64,000 nucleotides of DNA. It comes from Arctopsyche grandis. Its lineage: Eukaryota; Arthropoda; Insecta; Trichoptera; Hydropsychidae. Below the pieces are notes generated by a model. That model saw only the letters and a list, made by a program, of their open reading frames with translations. It did not search any database and was not told where the DNA came from. The translations under genes and the position numbers were made by a program. Shown here piece after piece: positions 23,104-35,584 of the stretch (position 1 is its first letter; each line of letters opens with the position of its first letter). The stretch covers positions 14,870,501 through 14,934,500 of the forward strand of contig NC_135367.1 of the NCBI RefSeq assembly GCF_051622035.1, given 5' to 3'.

Positions 23104-25363
23104 TCACGCTGGTGGCGGTTGTGGATCTGCCCAACCGTCTGAATCAGCCTCGGAATCGGAAGCACTATCGGATTCGCTGAATTCTACAGCTACACGACGA
23201 GCGAGAATACTTGCGACATCATGCAAAGCAGCTCCACCAACAGCAGTTCCAGTAGTAGAATCAGCTGTGCGGCTTCCATTCGTTTTTTCAACTTTCCTAA
23301 GCTTAATACCTGTAAAAGTAAACATTTATGATTGGTTTTGGTATTAAAAAATAAAAGAATTAACTAATTAGTGTATATAATTAAAAAAAAATACATACCA
23401 TCTCTTATAGCTTTCAATAAATCATCTCTGGGATCCGGCAACGGTGCAGGAGGAGGTGGGGCAGCTTTCAAAGGTTGCGGTTTGATTAAACCTGGTGAAC
23501 GAACGTCACCGTTAGCCATTGGTGGTGGAGGCGACACTGGTTCAGCAGGCGGAGGTGGAGGAGGTGGCGGTGGGGGCGCTGGCGGTGAAGCCGATGTTGG
23601 TGGAGGTGCTGGAGGAGGCGGTGAAGCTGCCGGGGGCGGTGGTGGTGGTGGCAGCGCATCCCTAGCAGGCGTAGAGCGTCTCGTTGGTGTACCAAGTGCT
23701 GGTGGAGCTGGAGGGGGACCAGCTGGTCTACTCTGACTTCTCCTAGGAGTTCCTCCACCGCTGCTATACAAACTTTCAGATGACAACGGTCCGGTACCGT
23801 ACATCGGTTCTTCGCCTATAAAGAAATCAGTTACATTTAACTCAACAACAAAAATGTATGTAAATTATAAGTTTAAATACTATTCAATAAATTACCATGT
23901 GAATTATGATTAGTCGGTGTTGAGTGATGAGGTTGATAAGGATGATTTAATTCTATTGAATTAGGTCTTGCAGGCACACTATCTCGTCCGTCAACCATCA
24001 TGACACCTTAAAAAATACAATATAATGTTTAATTTAATATTTCGATAATTTTAAAAAATGGACTGGAAATTTATATAATATCATCAACCAATTATTTTTA
24101 GTTTCAACAGAAACACTCAAGTGAAAGTCTTTCGATACACGTTATCACTATAAATAGATAACAAAAAGGTAAATAGGAATTACCAGTCGGTTGATGCATA
24201 TACGTTGGAGGTTCATGTGTATATGGTTCTGGCGGAGGATGCGACGGAGGAATAGCTTGTGGCATAAGATGCTCTCCACGTGTGAGAGCTCGTTGACGTT
24301 GTTTATCACGGGTGCATGGCGGTGCACGCACCTGTCGTTTACGTCGACCTGCATCTGCACCAGCTCCTGCGCTTCCTCGTGGGCGCACCTTAAAATAAAA
24401 TGAACGATCGAATACATTGCATTACTTAACATACACTTTCATCGATTTGAAAAATGATCTATATTTACTTTTTTCCCTCTATCGTGTTGTATCCTTTCGG
24501 TATCTTGAAGCATTTCCTGTCGCCAAAGTTCGAAGAAGTAACCAGGATCCGTATAGAATTTCAAACCATCGCGACCATCGTCTCGGTATTGGTTCAATTT
24601 ATCGAGAGGTGGAGGACGTTCGCAAGTGGCGTACGTTTCCAACATAGCTGTCGGCATGGTGTCTCTCGAAAATATTTGTTGATCGAATTGTGTAGAACTT
24701 TTGAAAGGTTTACGTAATTGAATGTCTTGAATTGTTACTGAAATAAAAATTAAACTACAATTAATACACATCCTAAAGTATAATTAGTAGAATGAAACTC
24801 TACAAGCAGCAACCTACATATATGGGTATTATTTCAACTTTTTTCATACAATATGAAAGTAAACTTATAAAATTTAATATTGTCCAGCTGTTGATTATAT
24901 TATTAAATTATACAAAAGTATATATGAAGTTAGTGTTGTTGAAATACTTGTCGGACTCTTCAAAAACTATGGCAAACATTAATTAGCATCTCACCATCTT
25001 CAGCAGTAGAATCTAAATGTGTCAGTTTCAATGCAAGACGGTCAAGCCTCGCTTGTAAGTGAGACGCTCGTCCGGCAATTCCACCTGCCTCCCGAGCCAA
25101 CTCACCGAAGAGATCGTCGGCATGTCTCGACAGTGAAGAGAGTTGCCTGAAAAATAAAAAATAAAACACTAGTGAAAATTCTATGCAAGTGAACAATTTA
25201 TTTAATACTACAAAATAAAGGTATCGATTCAAGATATTTACCTGACAGTATTGGCTAATGTTCCATTTGTTACAGCTTCTAATTCACTGGGAACAGGTAA
25301 ATGAGCTGGCAGTACACTGCGTGAAACGTGGATGGGCGCAACGGCCCGCTTCGGAAGAGGCAT
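23104..25363 (-). CDS. SCAR: SCAR/WAVE, activator of the Arp2/3 complex
   Basis: Coding exons (minus strand): 25242-25363, 24995-25146, 24469-24737, 24184-24388, 23896-24006, 23399-23815 and 23104-23309. All have GT-AG borders and continuous phase, giving 493 residues. Residues 1 to about 180 are the SCAR homology domain (begins [16 protein letters not shown]; contains [16 protein letters not shown] and [22 protein letters not shown]), which docks with Abi and HSPC300 in the WAVE complex. A basic segment and a long proline-rich region (exon 6, poly-Pro runs) follow. Then come the WH2 actin-binding motif near residues 412-435 ([16 protein letters not shown]), a connector ([15 protein letters not shown]) and a Ser/Asp-rich acidic tail. 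It drives lamellipodial actin branching downstream of Rac. The UGA stop is followed by a long in-frame extension (see the separate entry). Confidence 0.97.
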
Positions 25364-25434
25364 ACTGAACCGATTCAATAATATCTCTTATTTACTGCAC
25401 TATTCCTCACCGAAGACGCATCTTAAACGATTAT
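25364..25434 (-). promoter_or_regulatory. SCAR 5' UTR segment with a 4-codon upstream ORF
   Basis: A splice acceptor (TTTTACAG|ATAATCG) lies 71 bases upstream of the SCAR start, so at least one noncoding exon must lie further upstream. Within the segment, ATG CGT CTT CGG TGA (25407-25421) is a minimal upstream ORF that could dampen SCAR translation. The upstream exon and promoter were not located. Confidence 0.6.
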
Positions 25435-25689
25435 CTGTAAAAGAAAATGTCAGGTATAAGGCAACATTGAAAGATTACATAATTAATTAATATAATATCA
25501 CTATTCCGTCTGTATGTCTGTCTGTCTGAGATAACGCTCGCCGTACTATAATAGTCGTTTCGATTCGTGACGTACATCACAGCTAAACCACTGCCCAAAT
25601 GTACATATATACGAAAACAATAACAAAAGAAAAAAATTTCTATATATACTGATCGCTACTAATGTTTCCGCTTGGCAGAGAATTTACCG

Positions 25690-25975
25690 CCATCTATTTA
25701 AAATTTAATTAATTAATTAATTAATTTTTCTATCGGTGTTTTATGTTATTTATATGTAGGTAGGTAGGTAGGTAATTTTTTCCATTTTAAACAATTAAAT
25801 ATAAATATTGAATTAAATATATTTAAAGGGTATTTGAAAAAAATTCGACCGCGTGGGGATCGAACACATGACCGACGACACGTTTCTTTTAATTTTTTTT
25901 TATTTAATAACTTAATATGCCAACACCCATGCGATGATATGTGATCGGTTACAACACTAATATGTAAAAATTAGA
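25690..25975 (-). repeat. tRNA-related SINE, minus strand, with simple repeats
   Basis: On the minus strand, GTGTTCGATCCCC (25856-25868) is a perfect B-box-like T-arm, and TTGGCATATTAAG upstream is a poor A-box candidate. AT-rich filler separates them, so this is not a functional tRNA gene. An (AATT)n run (about 25706-25726) and a (GTAG)n run (25755-25775) sit at the 3' side, as SINE tails often do. Confidence 0.45.
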
Positions 25976-25979
25976 TCAT

Positions 25980-28765
25980 TATAAAACAAATACGATTTAA
26001 ATAGAGTGGGAGTAACAGGTAATTAAATTGTGTTTAACGATTTGCGTTGTCGATGATATATTTCAGCATCCTCAAACTCATAGATCAATCTAAAACCTTA
26101 CAATCAAATTTCCGCTCATTTAAATATGCCACAAAAACCATGCTTGTTTCATGCGTATTTTACAAACAAAATTTTTATCGTGTCAGTTAAAAATAGAAGA
26201 AGAATATGCTGTTCGAACGATAGCAATTGTAGGTCAGCAATGGAAGTCGACCCAACGACCTCCCTCAATTCTTGCTGAGGTTGGAAGATTATGTCACTGG
26301 CCAATCTAGGACGTTTACGTAATGGAACGCCACAAATACTAGTGAGTTTGAATTAGTTGATGCTACAATGGATAATGTACTGAAAAATTCAGCGTGCAAT
26401 TTCAATGAGTAAAGGTCAAAAACGGCGTAAAAATTTAATCAAAAGAATAAATTATGCACTAGAAATCTTGGTTGATTATTAAATTTCTGTCATGAAAACT
26501 ACAAATCAATAAGGAAAGCTATCGTCCTAAACGTCCAACAAAGGTTACATAGTTTAGCTATTTTAAAAGATAAGCTTTCTTTTTTTAAAATTTGCCTTCA
26601 CCAACCTGCATACTAAACCTTTGACGATCGGGATCAGCTCAGATAATTTAGAAAATACATTGGCTAGTATTTTACTTATGAGTACGAATCACAAGGAGAA
26701 GAAAAACTTTCATAAAAACATCCGCAATAAGAGAGTGGAGGAGTGGAGGAGGAGAGGGGAAAACGTGCAAGAAGACAAGTGAAAGGTAGAAGACGATCCA
26801 TCGTTCGAAACGCATTACTGATACATCTTCAACTTAAGAACAATGCGCAAAATTCTTATAAAACAAGTTTTAGGAGGTAAGCAGTTTACGTCACCCTATA
26901 GCATAACGTCAATCGTTAAGGTCAGCGAAAGAGAGAGGGTTTAATACCACACTGCTGGCAAAGCATTTCACACTATGTACATATTACGATAAGAATAAAT
27001 CTCGAATGTAAGAGTGCAACGAAACATTACATATATTCAGAAAGTCTTGCATTCACACTCACCAGATTGTTGCCATTGATGGATACACTAAAGTTTTTAA
27101 GTACGTAACAATTTACCGAGAAGCTTCCATTTGCCTATGCATGTACCAGCAATATTACGACTATGACTTAAAAACTAATATCCATTTTCTGAAAAAAACA
27201 TTTATACATTTTCTTGTGTTTTTCACCTGTCGAAATTGTGAGACCCAACAATTTTAATTCAACTTTTCAGAAGACATCATATAATAGAGACACGACATTG
27301 TACTTGAAAAATACTACCCAATCCCGATTTAACGAGAGGATAGAGTGCTCAGACCCGCCGATTGTGAACACTCTTAGCTTGGGAGTGCTTTCCAAGCGAT
27401 TCGTGGGCTTCTTTCCTCCCCACCCTTGAATCGCGAAAAGAAAAATCGTGTCTCTAAAGGGGGTGGTAATGGCAGTGGTGGTGGATCGATGGATACGACG
27501 ACAACCCCTCGACGAACGCAAGACGAGAACGATCTCTACCAATTAACCGCAGATACAACAGCACTTCAGAAGGAAAAAAATGCAGTTTGTACGATGATGA
27601 TGATGACAGAAACTAAATCCCCCCCTCCCAAGGCCACTATGAGTCATTTGACTTAAAATTGTATTCATCCTCGAATAAAAATGCAAGAGAATGCAAATAA
27701 ATGAACGTCATGCAACAGTCGATGACGTAAATAAACGTGTATGTAATTAAGTATTAGTTCATGAGTGCAACTATTGTACCAACTAGGAAATTTATTTAAA
27801 CGACACTTTTTTTTTTTTTTTGTTCATTCGAAACGTATTGTATTAAATATGAAATAATCAAGCTTCAAAAGCATTTTTCTTGGTTATTTGTAAATGCCAT
27901 ACATATCACAATCCTTATTCTAAAGCCACAATACTCTACATATTCCAGAAACTGCAAGCACACCCACGTAAAAACCCATCTCAACTTGCGAACTGCGACA
28001 CCGCTTGTCAAACATTGGACCTCGTTTTAGTATATTCCAATCGAAGGGTAGAAGTAGTTGGAGAAGAAAATTAGTAAGTCCATTGCAAAAAAACTAACGA
28101 CCTGTCCTAATTCGATATCTAGAGCTGAAATTTGGGTTGAACCCCACAAGAGTCTATAAAAAACACGTATGTATCAAACATTCAGCTCGCCAAATGTCGC
28201 ATTATGTGTACAACTCCTTCCCATCCCTTCGGACAACTCCCTTCTCCCCTGTAAAAAGGGATCTCCAGGGACTCCCTATGACGTCACCGCAGTCTGCGTA
28301 TCTTGTGTGACCTTTACATGACTCACGCCGAAATTCACCCTACGTAGTATCCATTATGAAGGCAACGAGCGAATTTAAATATTAAATCGCACGACTCGAA
28401 ATCAGGGTGAGGCAGTAGTGCAAACATTTGAGAAGTCGACGAAGCGTAAAGTATTGTGGAAATGTAAAAAAAATATACATATAGCTGGCAGACAATGAAC
28501 GATTCTTCGAAACAATAGCGACCGTTGGTAGTTCTACCGCTGACTGTAGACCAGTTTCCGTCGAGACTAATATCCGCTTCAGAATGTCAACATACGTTCT
28601 GGAACATAATCGCATGTCAACATTTGCGGTTTAATCAATGTAAACAACTTCTTTTAACACAAACAAGATCAAAGAGAATTTTTTCAAAAGGCAACAGTTT
28701 GAATACTGATCTGATTTATGCTTAGAACTCAAGTATGTTTCATTGTGCTTGCAACACTAATGGTA
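25980..28765. other. Gene-free stretch
   Basis: No recognisable gene. A plus-strand frame from the ATG at 27489 (MDTTTTPRRTQDENDLYQL, 55 codons) is the least random-looking peptide here but shows no motif and no exon support. TGACGTCA-like CRE cores occur near 28280. No repeat structure was recognised. Confidence 0.4.
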
Positions 28766-28772
28766 AGAACCA

Positions 28773-28887
28773 GAGATAGGCGGCCAGGATTCTTTTATGC
28801 ACAGGAAATGGTTCACTATTGTCAACTTATTGACAATATTGAACCATTTTATATGCATAAAAGAATCCTGGCCGCCGATCTCTGGTA
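28773..28887. repeat. Small foldback, family with AATGGTTCACTATTGTCAA
   Basis: Arms at 28773-28822 and 28837-28887 are near-perfect inverted copies (CCAGAGATAGGCGGCCAGGA against TCCTGGCCGCCGATCTCTGG). The inner part AATGGTTCACTATTGTCAA recurs in both orientations at 37960-38080, so the two are one family. Confidence 0.8.
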
Positions 28888-28989
28888 AGAATACACTCTT
28901 ACGTAGAGGTAGAGCCGGAAGCGTCCTTTTTCGAGGAAACAGGGTGTTTGGGTCTATTTTCCAGGAAACAGGACAAACTACAAAGCTAG

Positions 28990-29200
28990 AGTGCAAAAAA
29001 AAGGTTCATCATAAAAATGAACAATGCACGGCGAACAATGAACAAAGAACGGCGCAAACTTGGTCCACTCTTTACTCATAAGTAGAGGTAGGATAGTCAC
29101 AGTGCTATCCATTGTTCGGCAAACCTTTAACAATGCATTTACAACCTTTGAACAATACACGGCCCCTTCAGGCTCCGGTGACTACTCATAAGTGTTGCAC
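28990..29200 (+). repeat. Dispersed repeat family B, copy 1
   Basis: Contains GAGGTAGGATAG, then TTCGGCAAACCTTTAACAAT, then GAACAATACACGGC, then CTCCGG. The same series, slightly diverged, appears at 35395-35525. Each copy is followed within about 60-100 bases by a copy of the family C foldback. Confidence 0.7.
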
Positions 29201-29275
29201 AGCGCGTCTAGGTAACTCCAGATGTGATGGGCGTATCTTCATATCACTATTAATTCCAACGATATTATTATTTTG

Positions 29276-29480
29276 ACAAGTTTCGCTTACATTTCTTCAA
29301 ATATGGGAGTCAACGTTATCGATAAGAAAACAGGGCTAAGGACGCAGACACACAGAGAGGCACGTGTCACATATAAAAAAAACGCTAGTACACACCATCT
29401 ATGCAATGGCATCCAGGCCTAAAATCTAATAAACGGTGATTCCCATATTTGAAGAAATGTAGGAGAAACTTGTCGAAAAA
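29276..29480. mobile_element. Family C foldback MITE, copy 1
   Basis: The left end GACAAGTTTCGCTTACATTT and the right end AAATGTAGGAGAAACTTGTC are inverted, and similarity extends through TTCTTCAAATATGGGA. The interior holds CACACAGAGAGGCACGTGTC. Single-ended relatives are at 35585-35780, 36130-36240 and 37640-37790. It is too short for a protein and is a typical MITE. Confidence 0.75.
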
Positions 29481-29499
29481 TAATCCCTTGCTGGTTTTT

Positions 29500-31390
29500 C
29501 ACCACAGGAGGCCAAGAACATTCGATTCAGTGCTATTTCGCCTTAAAATATCACCAAAAATACTCTAGGAGGTGAGTTTTGAGAAGATCGCCACGGCACA
29601 GACTAGGCATGTCAGTGTTATTTTGTATATGCAAAACTATCTAAAAAAAACACATGCCACATACCAATCTGTGTGTTTGCACCTTAATTCTATGCAATTA
29701 TTCAACAGGAGTTTCATATACGCTTTAAATGACCATAAACAGGGTTTAAAGGTACGTAGAATATAAATGAAATTTTATAAAAAGGTTACGAACTTTGTTA
29801 GTCAAGTAGCCAGTAGTATCCTCTTGTTTCAGAAAGGGGTTCGTAGACTAGAGGAGGTTAGTGTTAAGAAAAAAGCACGTATGCCCATTTACAGCTAGCA
29901 GAATGCGAAACTCGTTTCACAGAGGCATTTAGCACGTGCCTATTAGAGCAGAGGTTCATAACTTTTTATCAGTTGAAGGTATGTTTGAGGATCTGATCAA
30001 ATCCAATTAAGATCGACCTGATAATGTTAAGTCACGACCATAAATGAAACAAGGACAGAAGTAAACATTAATAATCATCACGTTTTGCCGATATTTAAAG
30101 AAGAGGCAAGATCAATAAAACAAGATGTATTAGTTTAGGATTTGAATACAGGTTGAGGATAGATGCATATAGATATCATCCTCAATTTACCTCCAAATTA
30201 AATTTGAAAGATGAACAACGTATCATGTACCGTAAAACCTAAAGCAATTAGAGAAAAGATCAATTGTGACGTATGTACATATATGATTTCCAACAATCGG
30301 TGGGAACAAGTGGTCCTTGATCAGCTGGAAGTTTGAGTCCAATTAATCAAACATTTTCTAAACTGACAGCTCTAGCTTTAAGCCTTTCTTATCACGACGG
30401 CCTCAAATAGAGTTTTCGCATAATAACTGTTTAAATACCAGTTACACAAACTCGAGTGTCCTGCATTATCAAAAAGTCTCCAGTAACGGTATGCTTAAAA
30501 ACATAAAAAAACCACGCTTGAAATATCTTGGCCGCAAAATTTGATATCAGTCAAACAAGTTCCGTCACAAGACTAGTTTGCTATATTAACTGGTATATAT
30601 TTTGTAAAAAAAATCAAAAGCGAGCTAAGAAGAGGCTAGTAAAAATCCGTATGCGTGTAAGTAAGTCAAAAATCTGAGGAGATAACGAAGCACATTAACA
30701 CACAGATAGCTGTGACAAGATAACGAATCAATTACATGCCAGTAAACGTGACGTAAAGTGGTGATGGAGGGGGAGAAGAAAAATTGAAAACTCAAAAAGG
30801 TGTACAATTTTCAAGAACGGTATAACAAATCACTGTAATTACGGTCGCGAATGGCGTCTAGCCATCTACCAATTAGCAAGACGATCATCTCGAACTAACG
30901 GATAGTCGATCCATCTCAAATTTTCCAGATATTGTTATTGTTACGCGGCGAAGAAGAGGAGGAGGAGGAAGAGGGTGGTAGAGAGGTGTGGCAACTTCCG
31001 GTATTCCCCTCAACTACAACTCCGCGCGAATACTAATCGGTTCTAACGACTAATAACGCATACCATTTCTTCTTTCTAATGGTGCACCGGCGATTACGTG
31101 CAAGTGGTGCTGTGTAAGTTCTGGGAGCTCGGCTTCGTTCAAGTGCAATCTCATTTCAAATGTGTCGACTCATATTTAATGGATATTTTTGCGCCGACAC
31201 CAATTGAGGACTTCCCCTGTCTAGAGGTCTTTCATCTCGGAAGCGTCTCCACTTCTCAATAGGGTACCACTTATCGGCCCGGCAAAATAGCCCTATTTCC
31301 AGACAAATTAGGTATTTATCACGACATAATATACAAATGACTATATCTAAAACATTTCGCCCTGCAAATAAAAAGAGTGGCCCTGTCTAA
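29500..31390. other. Gene-free stretch
   Basis: Only short open frames are present. A purine-rich block near 30955-30990 (GAAGAAGAGGAGGAGG) and a moderately GC-rich segment to 31200 could be a cryptic regulatory region, but no promoter, exon or repeat is supported. Confidence 0.4.
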
Positions 31391-31395
31391 AATCG

Positions 31396-31803
31396 CTCGC
31401 ACGACCCAATCGGGGTCCGCCCGGCAAATCAAACGTCAAACGTGTTGCCAGTAACAAAAATTAAATTTTATCGTGAATTTATTATTACCAACCCTAACAA
31501 CCTAATCTTAAATGAATAAAACCAACCCTAACTTAACCTAACCTTAAATAAATAAGTGTTGGCTGCTAAGATATCACGATTTGTTTGTTTGCTAAGATAT
31601 TACGATGGAATCATATGGAATCGTTTTCACATAAACTTTGAAATGTTTTTCGATTACCAACCAACCTTATATACATACATAAATCTCTTTCGAAATTATA
31701 TATCAGACGTTTTGTTTTTATAAGTTCTCATCAAATTTTATTTTTGTTACTGACAACCTATTTGACGTATGATTTGCCGGGCGAACCCAGATTGGGTCGT
31801 GCA
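31396..31803. mobile_element. Foldback DNA transposon (408 bp, about 75-bp inverted ends)
   Basis: The left end CTCGCACGACCCAATCGGGG and the right end, whose reverse is TTGCACGACCCAATCTGGGT, match for about 75 bases through GCCCGGCAAATCA and CAGTAACAAAAAT. The interior contains CCTAACCTAACC-like steps, which are probably coincidental. No frame is shared with a transposase. Confidence 0.7.
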
Positions 31804-32958
31804 AAAAATGGTATCCCTTCTCAATATATATTGTACAAGACTCCATATAACTATTGGGTACACAAAATCGGTCATATCTTCGATGTCAACAAAACGATAA
31901 GGATTCTGTCTAATCTGAGACCTCAAAATAAGTGTTGATTTCACATTCGAACGAGGTATATATGCAAATAGCTCGCGATTTCTAAATGCCTAATTTGTTC
32001 CGTTGTTTGACCACGTGGAAAATTGGTACTTTGAGCTTCCCCTTCCTTTCTCGTCTCACTTATGAACCGAATAAATTGAAAAACCTCAAAAAGTCAAACT
32101 TTTAAAACAATACATCACTAAGAACCGAAAACTACGCCCAGAGTTTTAGCTAGATAAACAAACCCCTCCTACACAAAACAAACAGAAACGTCGACATAAT
32201 AAATAAGTATTCCCCTGCATACTTGCCGCGTTTTGCTAGGGGGACTTTAATTAGACTACCACCATATAAGCACTACTTCTGATATTGGCTATGTTTGACA
32301 CACGCAATATGCGATTTGGGCAACTATTTGCAACCCTATTTGAAGGGGCCGCGTGATGAATAACCAAGGCTTACACTCTACAAGTCAGCGATTTAGAAAC
32401 TTCTTATGTATAGATGGATCAAGCTCTATAGCAGTTAGTACGAGTCTTCAAACTCATGGTTGGGTTTGTCCGTAGAACCATCTGAGAGTTGTCGCGCCAA
32501 TGCGAGTAAAAAAATGGAACCGAAGGACAAAAATCACCATACCCAGATCTAGCATGGAGCAAACTGATTGAAAATAATTGAATACAGATCTTTCACAGAT
32601 ATCAATCAACGTTCAACGCGTCTCATTTCGCAAGACAACCGTGACTGATTATGCAAAACAGCGGGCTTCAACAACTAAACAAATACACACACGGAATGAG
32701 GGCGTTAGTTGGTTAGTTAGTTGGGCACGTGAACGATTCAAAATGTGGTACAGCACATTTTTCAGAACAAATTCTCTGAGCTAACTTCAAAATACAACTT
32801 AGGAAGAATTTTTTTACTTAGTAGTTCCTTCTTCAAGCACGTCATGTATAACAACAGCAATTCCTTGCCGTTTTATAATTTTTTTTAGTCTCGACCCAAC
32901 TTGGGGTAATAGGGTTTCGTTTGTAGTTTATTTCAATTATTACACAATTGGAAACAAC

Positions 32959-33114
32959 CAGTGTTCTCCCTCTTTTAATCGCACAGCCTTATTTCCGTGT
33001 GCGCGAGTTGGATACAAGGGGACTTGGTATGACGTCATATGTCCCCTTGTATCCCGCTCGCACACATGTAAGGCTGTGCGACAAAAACAGGGCGATTTCC
33101 ATGGAACGCCACTA
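32959..33114. mobile_element. hAT-like MITE (156 bp), cousin of 2873-3048
   Basis: The right end reads TAGTGGCGTTCC inward and the left reads CAGTGTTC. Inside, TCGCACAGCCTT faces AAGGCTGTGCGA, and GGATACAAGGGGAC faces GTCCCCTTGTATCC around a TGACGTCA centre. Flanks GAAACAAC and GTAATAAC match at six of eight positions. The ends and the AAGGCTGT-GACAAAAA block link it to the MITE at 2873. Confidence 0.65.
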
Positions 33115-33874
33115 GTAATAACATTAGTTAGTATTTATATAACCTTGGTTTTGGATGAATTTTGAGAGATTATCGAATATTGATGTTATATTAAACTCGT
33201 AGACGTAGAAGAGCTACATATATTAGACAAATATAGCTTTTCTCCAGACTGTAGCCTGTTTCGAAATTTGGTTTTCATTATAGTTAAAGCTGAAATCCCT
33301 AACTGGCACGTGAACATATGTTGTTGTAGTGCATTCAGTGCTTGATTAACTAATACTGGCTTTTCGTTTTTTTTATTATTTTAACCAGAATGCACAAGAC
33401 TCAGTGCTTTTGCTAAAACTATAACAAAGTGCCTCATCACTTTGTATTCCAATAAATAGCCTTTCTGTGTTATTAATATTGACAAAATTTAATTCAAGTC
33501 ATTAGCATCAACGTTAAATTGTGTTCGTACACATTATACACCCAACTTGTGGACCTCTCAATTTGTTACAATTTGTCTCAATTGTGTGAAGTAGGCTATT
33601 TATTATCTCAAGAATATTTTGCGCCCCATTAAATATGCCACAATTTTGGATAGCAACCATTGCCTCAATGTAATATTAAGTTTTATTATATTTTTTATTC
33701 AATCAATCACAACCAGTGAGATGGAACCCATGACAACTTTGTAGTATATGCTGCTGGCTAAAAAAATGTGCCATTTATCGCAGATGACCCACTAGCACCA
33801 GGGATTATCGAAGAGTATCACAAAATTTATTTGGCAAGCCTCACCCTTTTAAGGGAAAAAAATCATTTCGGGAT

Positions 33875-35013
33875 TAGGGCTTCCAAGCCGGTTTAAACCA
33901 AAACCGAAAAGCCGGCTTTTTGACCATTTTTCAAAAAACCGAAAACCGGCTTTTTGGCTCGATCAACCGGCTTTTTAAGGTTTTCTTTAATTAATGTTTT
34001 TTTCCTCAAAATTAACAATTATGAATTTTAAATTTCTATGAAAGGTCAAAATAAATGTGTATAAACGCTCTTAGGTAATAGGCGTATATTTCTTTGAACA
34101 AAAAAAAAGCTATATTACTTTCTTTCTTGAGCGGTTTCTTTGAGATTTAGTAATGGTCATAAATCAATAAAATATTATTGAAAGTATGTAGTTTCAATGA
34201 CCTACCCAACTTCAGGTATAAAAAGCATCCTTATCTATCGCAAATCCTACACTATCGCAATTCCCACACTATCGCAAATCGTTGTACTTGAAAACATCAA
34301 AAAAAGTAGTCAAATGATTTATGGCAAAATGTATAGGAATTTCCGAAATATAATTGATTTTTCTTCGAAGGAATTACCCTTTAAATATTGAGGCCACATA
34401 CCTATTTTTATTATGGATTTAAAATGTTCGTGATCAAATGGAATTTGCCGTTTCAAATGCATTTGTTTCCGAAATTTACAACGGTTGCTTTTGGATTTTT
34501 TAAGCTAAAACAGATGCGTGAAAACAAATTTGAAATCTCTTTATCTATAATATATCTTTGAATCTCAGCAGTTCTTAATATTAAATTCCACAATTATAGT
34601 TTTTCTGCGAGGTTACACATTATTTTTTAAATAATATATTCTTGATAGTAGCTTATTTAAATCATTTAATTATATGTGCGTATTTAGGATCTGCCATTTT
34701 ACGACTGTGATATATGTACATATAATACAAATTGTATTATTTGTAATATTTGTAATAATAATATAAAGTAATGATCTTATGAAAGTTTATATTGTTTATA
34801 ACTTAATTTAATTTATAAAAAAACTATTTTTTGCATAATATAGATATATATTATGCAAATATATACATATTTACATTTTTTTTCTATATAAATATTTTAA
34901 ACTTAAAAAAAATCGTATTTTTCTAAAACCGGTGAAAGCCGGCCAACCGGCTTTTTATTTGTAAAAAAACCGAAAACCGGCTTTTTATTTCGGGCGGTTT
35001 TTTGGAACCCCTA
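33875..35013. mobile_element. hAT-like non-autonomous element (1,139 bp) with clean target duplication
   Basis: TTTCGGGAT is present at both 33866-33874 and 35014-35022. The element begins TAGGGCTTCC and ends GGAACCCCTA, an imperfect 10-bp inverted repeat. The subterminal regions carry many copies of ACCGGCTTTTT on the left (33890-33985) and the right (34930-34990), a transposase-binding-site-like array. The interior is AT-rich with no transposase. The end sequence and the 8-9 bp duplication suggest hAT, but a 9-bp duplication leaves a MULE-like source possible. Confidence 0.8.
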
Positions 35014-35394
35014 TTTCGGGATATTTTCATTTTTCAGCTTTCACACGATTAAAGACGTAACCCAATAAGATTACAAAATCGTTAATTTTGCCAACTATTA
35101 AATTATATCTCTACAAGCGCAAATACACTTTAAGCAATGTGCGCCAGTTGTAATATAGCAGTTGACCTTTGACAGCACTTATGTCTTTGCGAATGCTTTA
35201 GAATTCAATAATACGGTAATATTTGCAAGGTATTACGAATAAAGGTAATGAGTATCGTATTACGATAACTAAGAATGTGTCCAATTTCCAACTCAATTCA
35301 GAGCGAAAAAACACACTGAGTGATATGGGACGTCACGTCCTTGGTTGTGACCATTAATAGTGGATGTTCCCCAAACCGAATTCGGGTGTAGTTG

Positions 35395-35525
35395 CTAGAG
35401 GTAGGATAGCCAAGATGCCGCTCATTGTTCCATTGTTGTAAAAAGGTTCGGCAAACCTTTAACAATGCATTTACAATATTTGAACAATACGCGGCACCCT
35501 CTGGGTCCGGTATTAGTAGTTGCAC
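35395..35525 (+). repeat. Dispersed repeat family B, copy 2
   Basis: Carries GAGGTAGGATAG, GTTCGGCAAACCTTTAACAA and GAACAATACGCGGC in the same order as 28990-29200, with a few indels. The family C piece begins about 60 bases further on. Confidence 0.7.
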
Positions 35526-35584
35526 GTGCAGAATGCATATGTTTGGGAGGTCGCACGTGTATGCATATTCATATGCAACCGACA

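Noticed and set aside
23041-23110. Independent gene (dicistronic second ORF) downstream of SCAR starting at the GTG at 23049
   Set aside because: GTG is not a normal eukaryotic start, and the first ATG is 119 codons into an already open frame. Readthrough explains the open stretch better.
23371-23736. Gly-rich 121-codon frame opposite SCAR exon 6
   Set aside because: It is the antisense shadow of the SCAR proline-rich exon.
27489-27656. Coding exon MDTTTTPRRTQDENDLYQL
   Set aside because: The peptide is low-complexity toward both ends (GGT/ATG runs), and no splice or homology support is visible.
31500-31560. Insect telomere-type repeats (CCTAA steps)
   Set aside because: Only scattered CCTAA/CCCTAA steps without a regular array; they fall inside the foldback at 31396-31803.
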